A stretch of 64,000 bases of DNA from Sphingopyxis sp. OPL5 (GCF_003797775.2 NZ_CP060725.1:806001-870000); one strand, 5' to 3'; counted from the stretch's first letter, positions 35,407 through 44,900 are shown. Made by a program: numbers and translations. Notes: generated from the sequence alone by a model not told the origin.

Positions 35407-36210
35407 TTAGCCTGTGATTTTACAGCTGACGCGGATTTTTCCGTCGAACAGCGCCTCGGCGTCCTGGCCGGGGCGAATTTCATGCACCCCGGTGATCGCC
35501 CCCGCCGACACCCAGGTGCCGGGCGGGATGGCGATACCGCGGGCGCGCAGCGCGCGGATCAGGAACAGCGCCGACCCGAACGGGCCGTCGAGCATCGTTT
35601 CCATCGTCGCCGCACCGATCCGTTCGCCATCGATGCGGAATTCGACCGGCATCGCGATCAGATCGGCATCCTGCCATCCGGCGATGCGCGGGCCGATGAC
35701 CAGCCCCTTATTATTGCCATAGTCCGACGCCGTGACCGCGGGGCCATGTTTGTTGATATCGGGAAACGGCGAACTCGCGATCTCGATCCCCGTGCGCACT
35801 TCGTCGATCGCGTCGCGGACCGAGGCGATGTCGTACTCGCGCGTACCCACGTCGCCGAAGCGCAGCAGCACCTCGGCCTCGGCCGCCGCGAACCCCCCGC
35901 CGTAGACCGGCATGGCGGGGACCGCCCCGTCGGCGGCATCGACGATCTCATTGGTAAAGATCGGCCCCGCGATGCGGTGGCCTCCGAAACGCGCGACCAG
36001 TTCGTCGGCTATCCGCCCGACCTTCCAGCCGCCGATCGGACGGCCGTCGAAGGCGATCGCCGAATCCTGGATCGCATAGGCCTCGGCCAGGCCCTGCGGC
36101 ATGGCGCCGGGATAGTCGGTAAGCGGTGTCTTTGCGGCCCGTGCGGCCAGAAACGCCTTGGCTATGGCTTGTTGTTCGCTCGTTGCCAGCATCTTTGTCA
36201 TTTCCCTCAT
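35407..36210 (-). CDS. 2-keto-4-pentenoate hydratase-like protein (FAH superfamily)
   Basis: The 267 residues resemble MhpD-type hydratases and decarboxylases: AYAIQDSAIA, GGWKVGRIADEL, then AEAEVLLRFGDV with the metal-binding Glu pair and GNNKGLVIGP. Such enzymes usually act in aromatic meta-cleavage. Here it is the first gene of the hexuronate operon behind a perfect operator, so it may act on a keto-deoxy sugar acid (inference). I chose ATG at 36210, eight bases after AGGA; other ATG codons follow within six codons. Confidence 0.75.
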   Translation of the reverse strand: MREMTKMLATSEQQAIAKAFLAARAAKTPLTDYPGAMPQGLAEAYAIQDSAIAFDGRPIGGWKVGRIADELVARFGGHRIAGPIFTNEIVDAADGAVPAMPVYGGGFAAAEAEVLLRFGDVGTREYDIASVRDAIDEVRTGIEIASSPFPDINKHGPAVTASDYGNNKGLVIGPRIAGWQDADLIAMPVEFRIDGERIGAATMETMLDGPFGSALFLIRALRARGIAIPPGTWVSAGAITGVHEIRPGQDAEALFDGKIRVSCKITG

Positions 36211-36227
36211 CCGAAAATTCCTGTAAG

Positions 36228-36241
36228 AGACACCGGTGTCA
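36228..36241. promoter_or_regulatory. LacI-type operator between hydratase and lacI genes
   Basis: AGACACCGGTGTCA, a palindrome broken only at its first base, has the central CG typical of LacI-family operators. It lies 18 bp upstream of the hydratase start and 107 bp upstream of the divergent lacI start, so it can control both. Confidence 0.75.
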
Positions 36242-36347
36242 AAAGCAAGCGAATAGCCATCAGCGCGGTTGATTTTGTGACAGCGGGCGCGCAGTAGGAA
36301 ACAGCGGGCCGGACCAACCGGGTCCGCACAGGAAAAGTGAAACCTCC

Positions 36348-37397
36348 ATGGCGCCACGCACGCGGGAAAAAAGCGGCAAGCAACCGACGATCAACGACGT
36401 CGCAGCACTTGCCGGCGTCTCGAAAAAGACCGTCAGCCGGGTCATCAACCGGTCCGAATTCATTACCGACAAGACGCGCCAGGCGGTCGAACAGGCGATC
36501 AAGATGCTCGGTTTCGTGCCCAACCCGCAGGCGCGCGCGCTGGCCTTTCGCCGCAACTTCCTGATCGCGCTGCTCCACGACAATCCGAACGCGCAGACGG
36601 TCCTCAATTTCCAGCAGGGCGTGCTCGATGCGATCAAGGACAGCGACCTCGCGCTGCTCGTCCGCCCGGTCGACCGCGGGTCCGACCGGATGCTCGACGA
36701 TGTGCGCGTGTTCCTCGAAAAGCAGCGCCCGATCGGCGCGATGCTGCTGCCGCCGATTTCGGAGAATGACGAACTCGCCGCGCTCTGCGAGGATCTGGGC
36801 GTGCGCTACGTCCGCGTTGGATCGGCGCAACTCGACGACGCGAAACATTGCGTGTCGTCGAACGACCGCGAAGTCGTTGCCGAGGCGGTCGGCAAGCTTG
36901 TCGAACTCGGCCATCGCCGCATCGGCTTCGTGCGCGGCCCGGTCGGTTTCCGGTCGGCCGCCGAACGCGAAAAAGGCTTTCACGAGGCGCTGGCCGCGGC
37001 CGGACTGACGCTCCCCGCCGAACTGTCGGCACCGGGCAATTATCGCTACACTGCGGGCATCGAGGCGGGCGAGGCCTTGCTGTCGCTGACCGCGCCGCCG
37101 ACCGCGATCTTCTGCTCGAACGACGAGATGGCGGCCGGGGTCATGAGCGTGGCGCACAGCAAGGGCATCGCGGTGCCCGCCGACCTGTCGATCATCGGCT
37201 TCGACGACAGCCCGACCGCGACGCATATCTGGCCCGCGCTGAGCACCGTGCGCTGGCCGATCCGCGAAATGGGGGTGCGCGCGGCGCGGACATTGGTCCC
37301 CGACTTCCTCGATATCGGCGCCAAATCGTCCGACGAACCCAATGTCATGGCGTCGACCTTCGTCGAACGCCAGTCGGTCGCCGCGCCGAAAGGCTGA
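36348..37397 (+). CDS. LacI-family regulator of the uronate locus
   Basis: The 349 residues have an N-terminal HTH (TINDVAALAGVSKKTVSRVI, about 14-33), a hinge, and a periplasmic-binding-like ligand domain ending with the ADLSIIGFDDSPTA signature. It is transcribed away from the hydratase-ExuT-UxaC operon and is followed by uxaA after four bases. Eight copies of its likely operator in the window make it the best candidate for the local repressor. The inducer is probably a uronate intermediate such as KDG (inference). Confidence 0.87.
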   Translation: MAPRTREKSGKQPTINDVAALAGVSKKTVSRVINRSEFITDKTRQAVEQAIKMLGFVPNPQARALAFRRNFLIALLHDNPNAQTVLNFQQGVLDAIKDSDLALLVRPVDRGSDRMLDDVRVFLEKQRPIGAMLLPPISENDELAALCEDLGVRYVRVGSAQLDDAKHCVSSNDREVVAEAVGKLVELGHRRIGFVRGPVGFRSAAEREKGFHEALAAAGLTLPAELSAPGNYRYTAGIEAGEALLSLTAPPTAIFCSNDEMAAGVMSVAHSKGIAVPADLSIIGFDDSPTATHIWPALSTVRWPIREMGVRAARTLVPDFLDIGAKSSDEPNVMASTFVERQSVAAPKG

Positions 37398-37401
37398 GGC
37401 G

Positions 37402-38922
37402 ATGGCGAATATATCCGATCCTCCGACGACGTTGACACCGGTAACCGCGCTGCGGATCGATCCCGGCGACACCGTCGCGACCTGTCTGGCCGATACGGCG
37501 GCGGATGATCGCATAACGGTGGATATGGCGACGATCACCCTGATCGACGCCATCCCGCGCGGGCATAAATTCGCCCTCGCCCCGATCGCGCGCGGCGATG
37601 CGGTGATCAAATATGGCTTTCCGATTGGCGTCGCGACGGCCGACATCGCGGCGGGCGCGCATGTCCACAGCCACAATCTGGCGACCGCGCTCGGCGGCGG
37701 CGACGATTATCATTATGCGCCGCGCGGTGCCGCGCCCCCTGCCCCGCCGGTCGCGATCCGCAGCTTTGCCGGTTACCGCCGCGCCGACGGACGTGTCGGC
37801 ACGCGCAACGAAATCTGGATCCTGCCGACGGTGGGCTGCGTCGGCAATCTCGCGGCGCGGGTCGCAAGGATCGCGGGCGCGCGCCACGCCGGGCGTATCG
37901 ACGGCGTCCACGCCTTCAAGCATCCGTTCGGCTGTTCACAGCTCGGCGACGATCTGGGGCACACGCGCGGCCTGCTCGCGGCGCTGGCGCAGCATCCGAA
38001 CGCCGGCGGGGTGCTGATCGTCGGCTTGGGGTGCGAGAGCAACCAGCTCGGCGTGCTGATCGACACGATCCCGCCCGAACGCCGCGCGTCCCTTCGCACC
38101 CTGTCGGCGCAGGCGGTCGAGGACGACCTCGCCGCCGCACTGGCGCTCGTCGACGACCTTGTGGACATCGCCGCCGCGACCCGGCGCAGCGAGGTCCCGC
38201 TCTCCGCTCTCACCCTCGGGGTCAAATGCGGCGGGTCGGACGGGCTGTCGGGGCTCACCGCCAACCCGCTCGTCGGGCGCATGGCCGATGCCGTCGCCGA
38301 CGCGGGCGGCAAGGTCATCCTAACCGAAATCCCCGAAATTTTCGGTGCCGAACAGATGCTGATGGACCGCGCCGTGTCGCGCGAGGTGTTCGACCGCACC
38401 GCCGAGCTGGTCCGCGATTTCAAGCAATATTTCATCCGCCACGGCGAACCGGTGAGCGAAAACCCCTCCCCCGGCAATATCGCCGGCGGCATCACCACGC
38501 TCGAGGAAAAGTCGCTCGGCGCGGTGCAGAAGGGCGGCCAGGTGCCGCTTGTCGATGTCCGGCTTTATGGCGGCGAAGCGGTCCTGCCCGGGCTGACCCT
38601 GCTCGAAGCACCCGGCAATGACGCGGTGTCGTCGACCGCGCTCACCGCCGCGGGCGCGACGATGATCCTGTTCACCACCGGGCGCGGCACCCCGCTCGGC
38701 TTCCCCGCCCCGACCCTCAAGATCGCCTCGAACAATTCGCTGGCGCGGCGCAAGGCGGGGTGGATCGACTTCGACGCCGGGCGGGTGCTGATGGATGGTT
38801 TCGACGCGGCGTCGGATGCCCTGCTCGACCTGATCGCCGCGACCGCCTCGGGCGCACCGACGCGCGCAGAGGCGAATGAGGAACGCGACATCGCGATCTG
38901 GAAATCGGGCGTCACGCTTTAA
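37402..38922 (+). CDS. uxaA: Altronate dehydratase UxaA
   Basis: Dehydrates D-altronate to 2-keto-3-deoxy-D-gluconate. The 506 residues fuse an N-terminal SAF domain (about 20-110, with GHKFAL and GFPIG) to the catalytic domain, with FKHPFGCSQLGDD, LGVKCGGSDGLSGLTANPLV and NPSPGNIAGGITTLEEKSLG. ATG at 37402 follows AAGG by eight bases; a TTG ten codons later would put the operator at 37433 at the very start of the gene. No tagaturonate reductase (UxaB) is visible, although this enzyme needs its product. Confidence 0.9.
   Translation: MANISDPPTTLTPVTALRIDPGDTVATCLADTAADDRITVDMATITLIDAIPRGHKFALAPIARGDAVIKYGFPIGVATADIAAGAHVHSHNLATALGGGDDYHYAPRGAAPPAPPVAIRSFAGYRRADGRVGTRNEIWILPTVGCVGNLAARVARIAGARHAGRIDGVHAFKHPFGCSQLGDDLGHTRGLLAALAQHPNAGGVLIVGLGCESNQLGVLIDTIPPERRASLRTLSAQAVEDDLAAALALVDDLVDIAAATRRSEVPLSALTLGVKCGGSDGLSGLTANPLVGRMADAVADAGGKVILTEIPEIFGAEQMLMDRAVSREVFDRTAELVRDFKQYFIRHGEPVSENPSPGNIAGGITTLEEKSLGAVQKGGQVPLVDVRLYGGEAVLPGLTLLEAPGNDAVSSTALTAAGATMILFTTGRGTPLGFPAPTLKIASNNSLARRKAGWIDFDAGRVLMDGFDAASDALLDLIAATASGAPTRAEANEERDIAIWKSGVTL
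37433..37446. promoter_or_regulatory. LacI-type operator inside the start of uxaA
   Basis: TGACACCGGTAACC lies 31 bp inside the uxaA reading frame. It matches ten or more positions of the other sites. An operator inside the gene could block transcripts running in from lacI. Confidence 0.5.
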
Positions 38923-38947
38923 GGGTTCGCCGCGCAGGAAAAGTTTT

Positions 38948-38972
38948 GCGCAAAGACGCGAAGACACGAAGA
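38948..38972. repeat. Left copy of a 25-bp inverted repeat
   Basis: A perfect 25-bp match, in inverted orientation, to 40247-40271. The core reads GCGCAAAGACGCGAAG. Similarity with mismatches extends about ten bases inward (GGCGTG against GGCACG). It starts 25 bp after the uxaA stop. Confidence 0.85.
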
Positions 38973-39118
38973 TGGCGTGTGAGATTGCAAAGCCTGTTGC
39001 CGCCGCAAGCGGGCTTTTCGCTAGCGATTTTGGCCTATTGTGAAGGCCGATGGGGGATGGCCGGTATCGACCAAAAGAGGGCCATCTTAACGCGCGCGCG
39101 AACCCTTCAAAGCAGCCG

Positions 39119-39580
39119 CTATATGTGATTGTAGGGCTCTTCCTTCGACCAGCCAGGTGATAGCGTTTCGAGGCTTTCATCGACCCAGTCTGCGAGTGGG
39201 GTCCCGGTGTTGGACGCTAATTTAAATTCATAGGCGCTGCCGCTGCGATAATTTGCATTACCCCACAACTCATAAATCACTCCGTCGGCAGTGGCCCTAA
39301 TTTCGTTGTCGTCGAGGAATGGCACGTTCACGCGTGGCATCTGCAAGTTACGAATTTTGCGTAGCGCTGAGCGTGCGGCGGGACAGCGTTCTGTGTCCGT
39401 CCACCAGACAGAGGTTTTGTCGCCTTCAATTGCCGTTTTCTTGAACCAATAGGCTGCTCGGCCCTCGGTTTTCAAAAGGCCAATCTCGACGGAAATCGGC
39501 TGGTCAAATGAGGGAGAACGCCGAAAAGAGAGCAAGGGTTGGAACTGCAACGCTGCCGCTGCCACAATCGAAGTGAACAT
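39119..39580 (-). CDS. Hypothetical protein in low-GC patch
   Basis: A 153-residue protein that I do not recognise. The first 12 residues are mildly hydrophobic but too short for a clear signal peptide. It is rich in Trp and Asn compared with neighbours (VWWTDTERCPAARS, YELWGNANYRSG). Base composition is visibly more AT-rich than the uronate genes. It lies inside the region bracketed by the 25-bp inverted repeats. The 196 bp between uxaA and this gene holds only the left repeat. Confidence 0.6.
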   Translation of the reverse strand: MFTSIVAAAALQFQPLLSFRRSPSFDQPISVEIGLLKTEGRAAYWFKKTAIEGDKTSVWWTDTERCPAARSALRKIRNLQMPRVNVPFLDDNEIRATADGVIYELWGNANYRSGSAYEFKLASNTGTPLADWVDESLETLSPGWSKEEPYNHI

Positions 39581-39737
39581 TCTCGATGGGTAGCGGAGAA
39601 AAGACTGCTTCTCTACAGTATTTAACCGGAGGCTGCCGGCCCGCTTCCCACCCCATTCCGGTCACCCGGTTCGAACCCGGCCAAAAATGGCAGCAAACGA
39701 CCGATTGCGGTCATTCTGAATCGGGTTATCGTCACAT

Positions 39738-40169
39738 ATGGGTTTTAGGCTTCTTACTTCACTTGCGCCTCTTAGCTTGCTTACGCTTTTCAGCTTGGGA
39801 GCGTGCGCGGCTCCATCCTTTGCGCAGAGCGAAAATCAGCGGAAATATGAAGGCGTTTGGATATATGAGTTTGAGGCTTCGACCTTCGTTGAGGGTGAGA
39901 CCTCAGCGCCGGCTAAGCGACCGAAGTTGGATCAAACATCCATTCTTCTGTATAATCCAGAGGAGGTTTCTCGGGGTCCAGACTATGATGACTATGACGA
40001 ACAGCGGCGATGCTATCCCCTATATGCGTTTCTAGTCAGTTTTATCGGCAGGGAAGAGACGATACCGCTAGGTCCCGTCCCAGGTGTGGATTTCTGGAAA
40101 TCCGAAATAACCGTGGATCGGATGATCTCAGCCAAGCCTATCGCTGGGCCGCGCTGTTATGACCGCTAA
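39738..40169 (+). CDS. Hypothetical lipoprotein in low-GC patch
   Basis: A 143-residue protein with an N-terminal hydrophobic segment (about 4-21) and a lipobox-like SLGAC at about 19-23, so it is probably lipid-anchored. The rest is unassigned, with an acidic stretch PDYDDYDEQRRC. It points away from its neighbour within the repeat-bracketed patch. The 157 bp between them contains a T-arm-like GGTTCGAACC but no tRNA. Confidence 0.6.
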   Translation: MGFRLLTSLAPLSLLTLFSLGACAAPSFAQSENQRKYEGVWIYEFEASTFVEGETSAPAKRPKLDQTSILLYNPEEVSRGPDYDDYDEQRRCYPLYAFLVSFIGREETIPLGPVPGVDFWKSEITVDRMISAKPIAGPRCYDR

Positions 40170-40246
40170 CCAGCCCCATGCCGACGTTCGGCACGCGGGT
40201 TTCATCGCTTGTGGAAAAGGCGAACGCCGAACCTTAGCGCGTGCCT

Positions 40247-40271
40247 TCTTCGTGTCTTCGCGTCTTTGCGC
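40247..40271. repeat. Right copy of the 25-bp inverted repeat
   Basis: Reverse complement of 38948-38972 over all 25 bases. It lies 12 bp beyond the end of the GH43 gene and 77 bp beyond the lipoprotein gene, closing the low-GC patch. Confidence 0.85.
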
Positions 40272-40283
40272 GAAACAATATCA

Positions 40284-41897
40284 CTACGCCAGCGCCTCGA
40301 AGGTGAAATTGCGGAAGCGTGCCTCGCCTGCCCCCGCCGAATACAGTCCCGGCCGCAACATCAGGAAACCGCCGCGCACATTATGGTGGTAGCCCGACAC
40401 CTCCATACCGCGATCGAAGCGATGCCAGGTCTTTCCGCCGTCGCCGCTGGTGTCATAGGTGACGATATGGCGGTCGTTGGTCACCCGCATCCGCATGCTG
40501 CGACCATGCGGGTTGGCCGGGCGACCGCGTTCGATGCCATATTGGTGGGTGACGAACTTCTCTCCGTCGAAGCCGAGCCCGCAATAGAGCTTTTCGTCAT
40601 AAAAGAGGATCAGCCCGGCGACCCCGCCCGGCGCGATCTCGATATCGCATTCGAACCTGTACGCCTGATCGCCCGCAATCAGCAGCAGCGGCGACGAATC
40701 CGACGGCGCCTTGCCGCGCGCCGCGAGTAGCAGCGCGCCATTCTCGACCCGCGCGCGGTCGCGCTCGTCGGGGGCGGGCTTGAAGAAATTCCATTTGGCG
40801 CCGAGCGCCAGCGTCTTGAAATCGTCGGACAGAGCCATGCCATGCGATCCCGCGACGGCCCCGCCCTCGGGCTTGGCGATCGGCTGCGACAAATCGCCGC
40901 CCGTCATGCGAAACCAGCCGTCGTCGGTCCACTCGATCGGGTCGAGCAGCGCCTGCCGCCCCAGCGTCCAATAGCCGTTCTCGAACCCGTGATAGACGCT
41001 CCACCAGTCACCCGCAGGGCCTTCGACCAGCGTCGCATGACCGCGCGACCACCATTTTTCGCCCGCCGTCTTGGTATGGACGAGCGGGTTCGCCGGGCAA
41101 TTTTCCCACGGGCCATGGATCGACCTCGAGCGCGCCGCGATCACCATATGCCCGGTCGGCGGGCCGGCGGTGCCGCCGACTGCGGTGACCATGTAATAAT
41201 AGTCGCCGTGCCTAGTGATCTTCGGTCCCTCGGGCGCGAAACCCTCGACCACCCAGTCCGACGGATAGCGCCAGGGGTCATAGACATGCTCGGGATCGCC
41301 GATCCGCGACAGGCCGTCGTCCGACAACCGCACCCGGTCGCCGCCCGACAGGAACAGCCAGCGTGATCCGTCCTCGCCCACCGCATGGCCCGGGTCGATA
41401 TGATGGGGCAGCCCCAAGTCGACCGGTTCGCTCCACGGCCCCTCGATCCGGTCGGCCCAGATCACCCAGCTGGTGTTCGGGCCCTTGGTGGGGATGTAGA
41501 GATAATAGCGGCCGTCATGCTTGCACAATTCGGGCGCCCACACCGACCCGATATTCTTGTGCAAGGCCGGACCGATCGGCCGCCAGTTCACCAGATCGCG
41601 CGAATGCCAGATGACCAGCCCCGGATAGCTGTCGAAGGTCGAGAAGGTCATGTAATAATCGGCGCCGTCCTTCAGGATCGACGGATCGGGATGGTCGCCC
41701 GCCATGATCGGGTTGAGGAAGCGTCCGTCGCCGAGGTCGGCCTTGCGCTGGCCGTCGAAGCCCCTGGCCCAGGGCGGCGCGACGCCGCCCGGCGCGGGCG
41801 CCGCCTGCGCCAGCGCGGCGGGGGCGGCCAATCCCGACAAGCCGGTCGCTAGCAGCCCGGTTCCGGCCAGTTTCAGCATCTCGCGGCGATCGGTCAT
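40284..41897 (-). CDS. Secreted GH43-type glycoside hydrolase
   Basis: Retaining or inverting beta-xylosidase or alpha-arabinosidase type enzyme, here perhaps trimming pectin side chains. The 537 residues start with a Tat-like signal (DRREMLKLAG, cleavage near 30). The five-blade propeller covers about 60-370 with Asp71 (DHPDPS), Asp169 (HHIDPG) and Glu223 (APEGPKI) as the expected catalytic acids. A C-terminal concanavalin-like domain spans about 380-537. GAGGA lies seven bases before the ATG. It follows the TonB receptor by 76 bp. Confidence 0.85.
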   Translation of the reverse strand: MTDRREMLKLAGTGLLATGLSGLAAPAALAQAAPAPGGVAPPWARGFDGQRKADLGDGRFLNPIMAGDHPDPSILKDGADYYMTFSTFDSYPGLVIWHSRDLVNWRPIGPALHKNIGSVWAPELCKHDGRYYLYIPTKGPNTSWVIWADRIEGPWSEPVDLGLPHHIDPGHAVGEDGSRWLFLSGGDRVRLSDDGLSRIGDPEHVYDPWRYPSDWVVEGFAPEGPKITRHGDYYYMVTAVGGTAGPPTGHMVIAARSRSIHGPWENCPANPLVHTKTAGEKWWSRGHATLVEGPAGDWWSVYHGFENGYWTLGRQALLDPIEWTDDGWFRMTGGDLSQPIAKPEGGAVAGSHGMALSDDFKTLALGAKWNFFKPAPDERDRARVENGALLLAARGKAPSDSSPLLLIAGDQAYRFECDIEIAPGGVAGLILFYDEKLYCGLGFDGEKFVTHQYGIERGRPANPHGRSMRMRVTNDRHIVTYDTSGDGGKTWHRFDRGMEVSGYHHNVRGGFLMLRPGLYSAGAGEARFRNFTFEALA

Positions 41898-41973
41898 AAT
41901 GCGTTCCTCGAAAAACAAAGGCCCGGCCCCCGCAAGCGAAGACCGGGCCTTTCCGGGGACTAGCTCGCGATCA

Positions 41974-44841
41974 TCACATCTTGAAACGCGCACCGAACAG
42001 GATGGTGCGGCCGAAATGGTTGTTCTCGTAACTGCGGTCGGCATCGAAATCGGTGAAGCGATAGCGATAGGTGTCGAGCAGATTGGTCCCCTCGACCGAC
42101 AGTTCGACCCACTCGGTCAGCTTGTAACGGATCGACGCATCGACATTCCATGTCGCGCCATAACCTTCGAAGACATTGCCGGTGCCGCTGTTCGAATCGA
42201 CATAGCGGCTGCGATAGCTTGCCGATGCGCGCGCGCTGAAGGCCCCGTCGTCATAATAGAGCGTGGCGTTGTAAGCGCGCTTCGACACGCCGAACAGGGT
42301 CGAGGTGCGGGTGGCACTGACCAGCGGGCCGAAGGTGCAGTTGGGCAGCACGCAGTCGGTGATCGCGGGACCCTGGACCGTGTAATCGGCGGTCGAGCTG
42401 ATGAAGGTGGCATTGGCGAGCACGCCGAAGTGGCTGAATACACCCTGATCGACGAACGCGCTGAACGGTATCTGAGCCGCCAGCTCGACGCCCTTCAGCG
42501 TCGCGCCGGTGCCATTGACCTGCGCCGAAACGGTGTACAGCTGGCTGGGATCGTTCGCGATATAGGCGGGCGAGCTCGGCAGCAGCACGCTCCGGTCGAC
42601 ACCGAGTTGCGCCAGCGTCGCCTGATAGGTGCCGGACACCGGGAAGCTTTCGATCTTTTTCACGAAGCCGGCGACCGACAGCAGCGCCTGCGGCGCGAAA
42701 TACCATTCGATCGCGGCATCGAAATTGGTCGCGCGATAGGGGTTGAGATAGGGATTCCCGTATGTCGCACGATAGTTGAAGCCATCGAAGGTTCCGCTGG
42801 GGTTGAGATTGCCGAAGCTGGGCCGCGTCATCACCTTTCCGATCGCGCCGCGCACGACGACATCCTGCGAAGGGTAGAGCGCGACGTTGACCGACGGCAG
42901 CCAGTCGTCATAGCTGCGCTTGACGCTCACGCCATTGGCCGCCGACGAGATCTGCGCCGTCCGGACATAACGGATGCCGGCATTGGCCGCATATTCGAGC
43001 CCGAGAAGTTCACCCTTGGCATCGAACTGAAGATAGCCGCCCGATGTGGTTTCCTGCACCGAACGGGTGTTTGCCGCATCGATCGCGGGGTTGCGACTGT
43101 AGAGCCGGGTGAAATCGGTCGCGGCCGGGAAAGCCGGAATCAGCCACTGCGTCGTCGTGCCCGCCGGTTGTCCCGCCTGGCCGAGCGTGAACAGCTCCGA
43201 CAGGGCCGCCGTGGCCGGGAAGCCATAAACGGCGTTCGGGCCGAAGAGGCTGGTCGGCGTACAGGTGATCGTCCCCGACGTGCTCGTCACGAGGCTGGTA
43301 CCGCCATTTCCGCACACCGCGGTGTCGCGAGTGAAGGCCATGGTGTCGAAATTGAACCGGCGCCACATGCCGCCCGCCTTGACCTGGAATCCGTCGGCGA
43401 CATCCCATTCGGTGCGCAGCTGGACCGTCTTGAACCGGTTGGTGACGTTCGACGGACGATCGCGGATTTCGGCGAGCTGGAAGTTCGCCGGATCGGTGAC
43501 GCTGGTGCCGAAAGTCAGCACCGGACTCTTCATATCACTGTAATCGTAGAAATAATTCTGGGCATCACGGTCATCGAACACGACCGTCGTTTCGACCGGA
43601 ATGTCGGCGTTCGATTTCGAAAAGCCGCCGAGCAGGGTGAAACGAAGGCTGTCGGAAATATCCTGGTCCCAGGTTCCGCCAAGCTGATAGAATTCGGTAT
43701 CCGATTTGCGCAGATAATGTTCGGTGCGGACGTACACATCGTTCAGCGTCGCCGAAATCATATTGTTGTCGGCATCGTAAACCGGGTTGACCACGTTGAT
43801 CGAACGCTCGTTCGACCGCAGCAGCACCTCACCCCATTTCTCTTCACGGCTTTCCTTGAAGCGCGAATAGAGGCCATCGATCGAGAATTTCGTCGAATCG
43901 CTCGGTTCGAACTGGACCGAAGCCGTCAGCCCCAATCGTTCACGGCGATGTTCGATCTCGCCATAGCGCGGGATACGGGGGTGAAAGGACAGGGCGGCCT
44001 TTGTGCATCCGGCGCTGGGAACATAGGTGCCGCCGCTGTTCGCGGTGGTCCAGCAGTTGGTTCCATCCACCGAGTCGAACCGTGCCTGCGCCCAGCGGAC
44101 CGAGTTGTTGCCAAGCTCCAGCGTATCGCTCTTCGAATAGGCACCGGACACCGCCACGCCGAAGGTGCCGGCATCGTTGCGCCAGCTCAGCAGCCCGGCG
44201 ACGCGCGGCCCGACATTGTTCGACAGGTCGTTATAGGAACCGACGATCGACAGCGCACCGCGCAGCCCGGATTTTCCCCCCAGCGGATTGCCGGTGTTGA
44301 GGTCGACCACCGCGCCGAGCGAGCCTTCGTCGAGCGAGGCTTCGGCGGTCTTGTGAACGACGATGCTGCTGAACAGCTCGGACGCGAAGACGTTGAAGTC
44401 GAACGAACGATCACGGTTCGACGACGCGCCGTCGGTCGAGGTCGCGATGGTCTCCAGCCCGTTCACGCGAACGCGGGTAAATTGCGCACCGAGCCCGCGA
44501 ACGGTGATCGCCCGGCCCTCGCCGCCGTCACGCTGGATCGAGATGCCGGGAATGCGCTGCAGCGATTCGGCGAGATTCTGGTCGGGGAATTTGGCGATGT
44601 CCTCGGCGACGATCGCGTCGACCGCACCGACCGAGTCGCGCTTGACGTTGAGCGCGGCCTCCAGCGAGGCCCGAAAACCGGTGACGACGATTTCGTCTTC
44701 GGGGGCGACCTCGTCGGCGGGCGCGGCGGCGTCCGCCGCGGTATCCTGCGCAGAGGCCGGCGACACCGCCAGCACGGCAAGCGAAACGCCGCATGCCAAC
44801 CTGCTCAAATTGCGGACGCCCTGCATTGCGTGAATAGCCAT
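41974..44841 (-). CDS. TonB-dependent receptor (uronate locus, first)
   Basis: Outer-membrane importer of oligosaccharides. The 955 residues have a signal peptide (about 1-30), the TonB box DEIVVTGFRASLEAAL, the plug motifs FPDQNLAESLQRIPGISIQR and VVDLNTG, and a barrel ending RTILFGARFKM. This type is common in polysaccharide loci of sphingomonads and Caulobacter. ATG at 44841 has GGAGG six bases upstream; another ATG is one codon earlier. A LacI-type operator lies 46 bp upstream. Confidence 0.92.
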   Translation of the reverse strand: MAIHAMQGVRNLSRLACGVSLAVLAVSPASAQDTAADAAAPADEVAPEDEIVVTGFRASLEAALNVKRDSVGAVDAIVAEDIAKFPDQNLAESLQRIPGISIQRDGGEGRAITVRGLGAQFTRVRVNGLETIATSTDGASSNRDRSFDFNVFASELFSSIVVHKTAEASLDEGSLGAVVDLNTGNPLGGKSGLRGALSIVGSYNDLSNNVGPRVAGLLSWRNDAGTFGVAVSGAYSKSDTLELGNNSVRWAQARFDSVDGTNCWTTANSGGTYVPSAGCTKAALSFHPRIPRYGEIEHRRERLGLTASVQFEPSDSTKFSIDGLYSRFKESREEKWGEVLLRSNERSINVVNPVYDADNNMISATLNDVYVRTEHYLRKSDTEFYQLGGTWDQDISDSLRFTLLGGFSKSNADIPVETTVVFDDRDAQNYFYDYSDMKSPVLTFGTSVTDPANFQLAEIRDRPSNVTNRFKTVQLRTEWDVADGFQVKAGGMWRRFNFDTMAFTRDTAVCGNGGTSLVTSTSGTITCTPTSLFGPNAVYGFPATAALSELFTLGQAGQPAGTTTQWLIPAFPAATDFTRLYSRNPAIDAANTRSVQETTSGGYLQFDAKGELLGLEYAANAGIRYVRTAQISSAANGVSVKRSYDDWLPSVNVALYPSQDVVVRGAIGKVMTRPSFGNLNPSGTFDGFNYRATYGNPYLNPYRATNFDAAIEWYFAPQALLSVAGFVKKIESFPVSGTYQATLAQLGVDRSVLLPSSPAYIANDPSQLYTVSAQVNGTGATLKGVELAAQIPFSAFVDQGVFSHFGVLANATFISSTADYTVQGPAITDCVLPNCTFGPLVSATRTSTLFGVSKRAYNATLYYDDGAFSARASASYRSRYVDSNSGTGNVFEGYGATWNVDASIRYKLTEWVELSVEGTNLLDTYRYRFTDFDADRSYENNHFGRTILFGARFKM

Positions 44842-44886
44842 CATGTTCCTCCCTTTTACCAGTCCATCCAGCGCTTCAGGCATGAA

Positions 44887-44900
44887 TGACACCGGTTACT
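44887..44900. promoter_or_regulatory. LacI-type operator before the first TonB receptor
   Basis: TGACACCGGTTACT, a copy of the shared motif, lies 46 bp upstream of the receptor ATG in the 259-bp divergent region with the pectate lyase gene. Confidence 0.7.

Noticed and set aside
39665..39695. tRNA-like T-arm (GGTTCGAACC) in the low-GC patch
   Set aside because: No acceptor, D or anticodon arms fit within the 70 bases before it, so this is only a chance palindrome.
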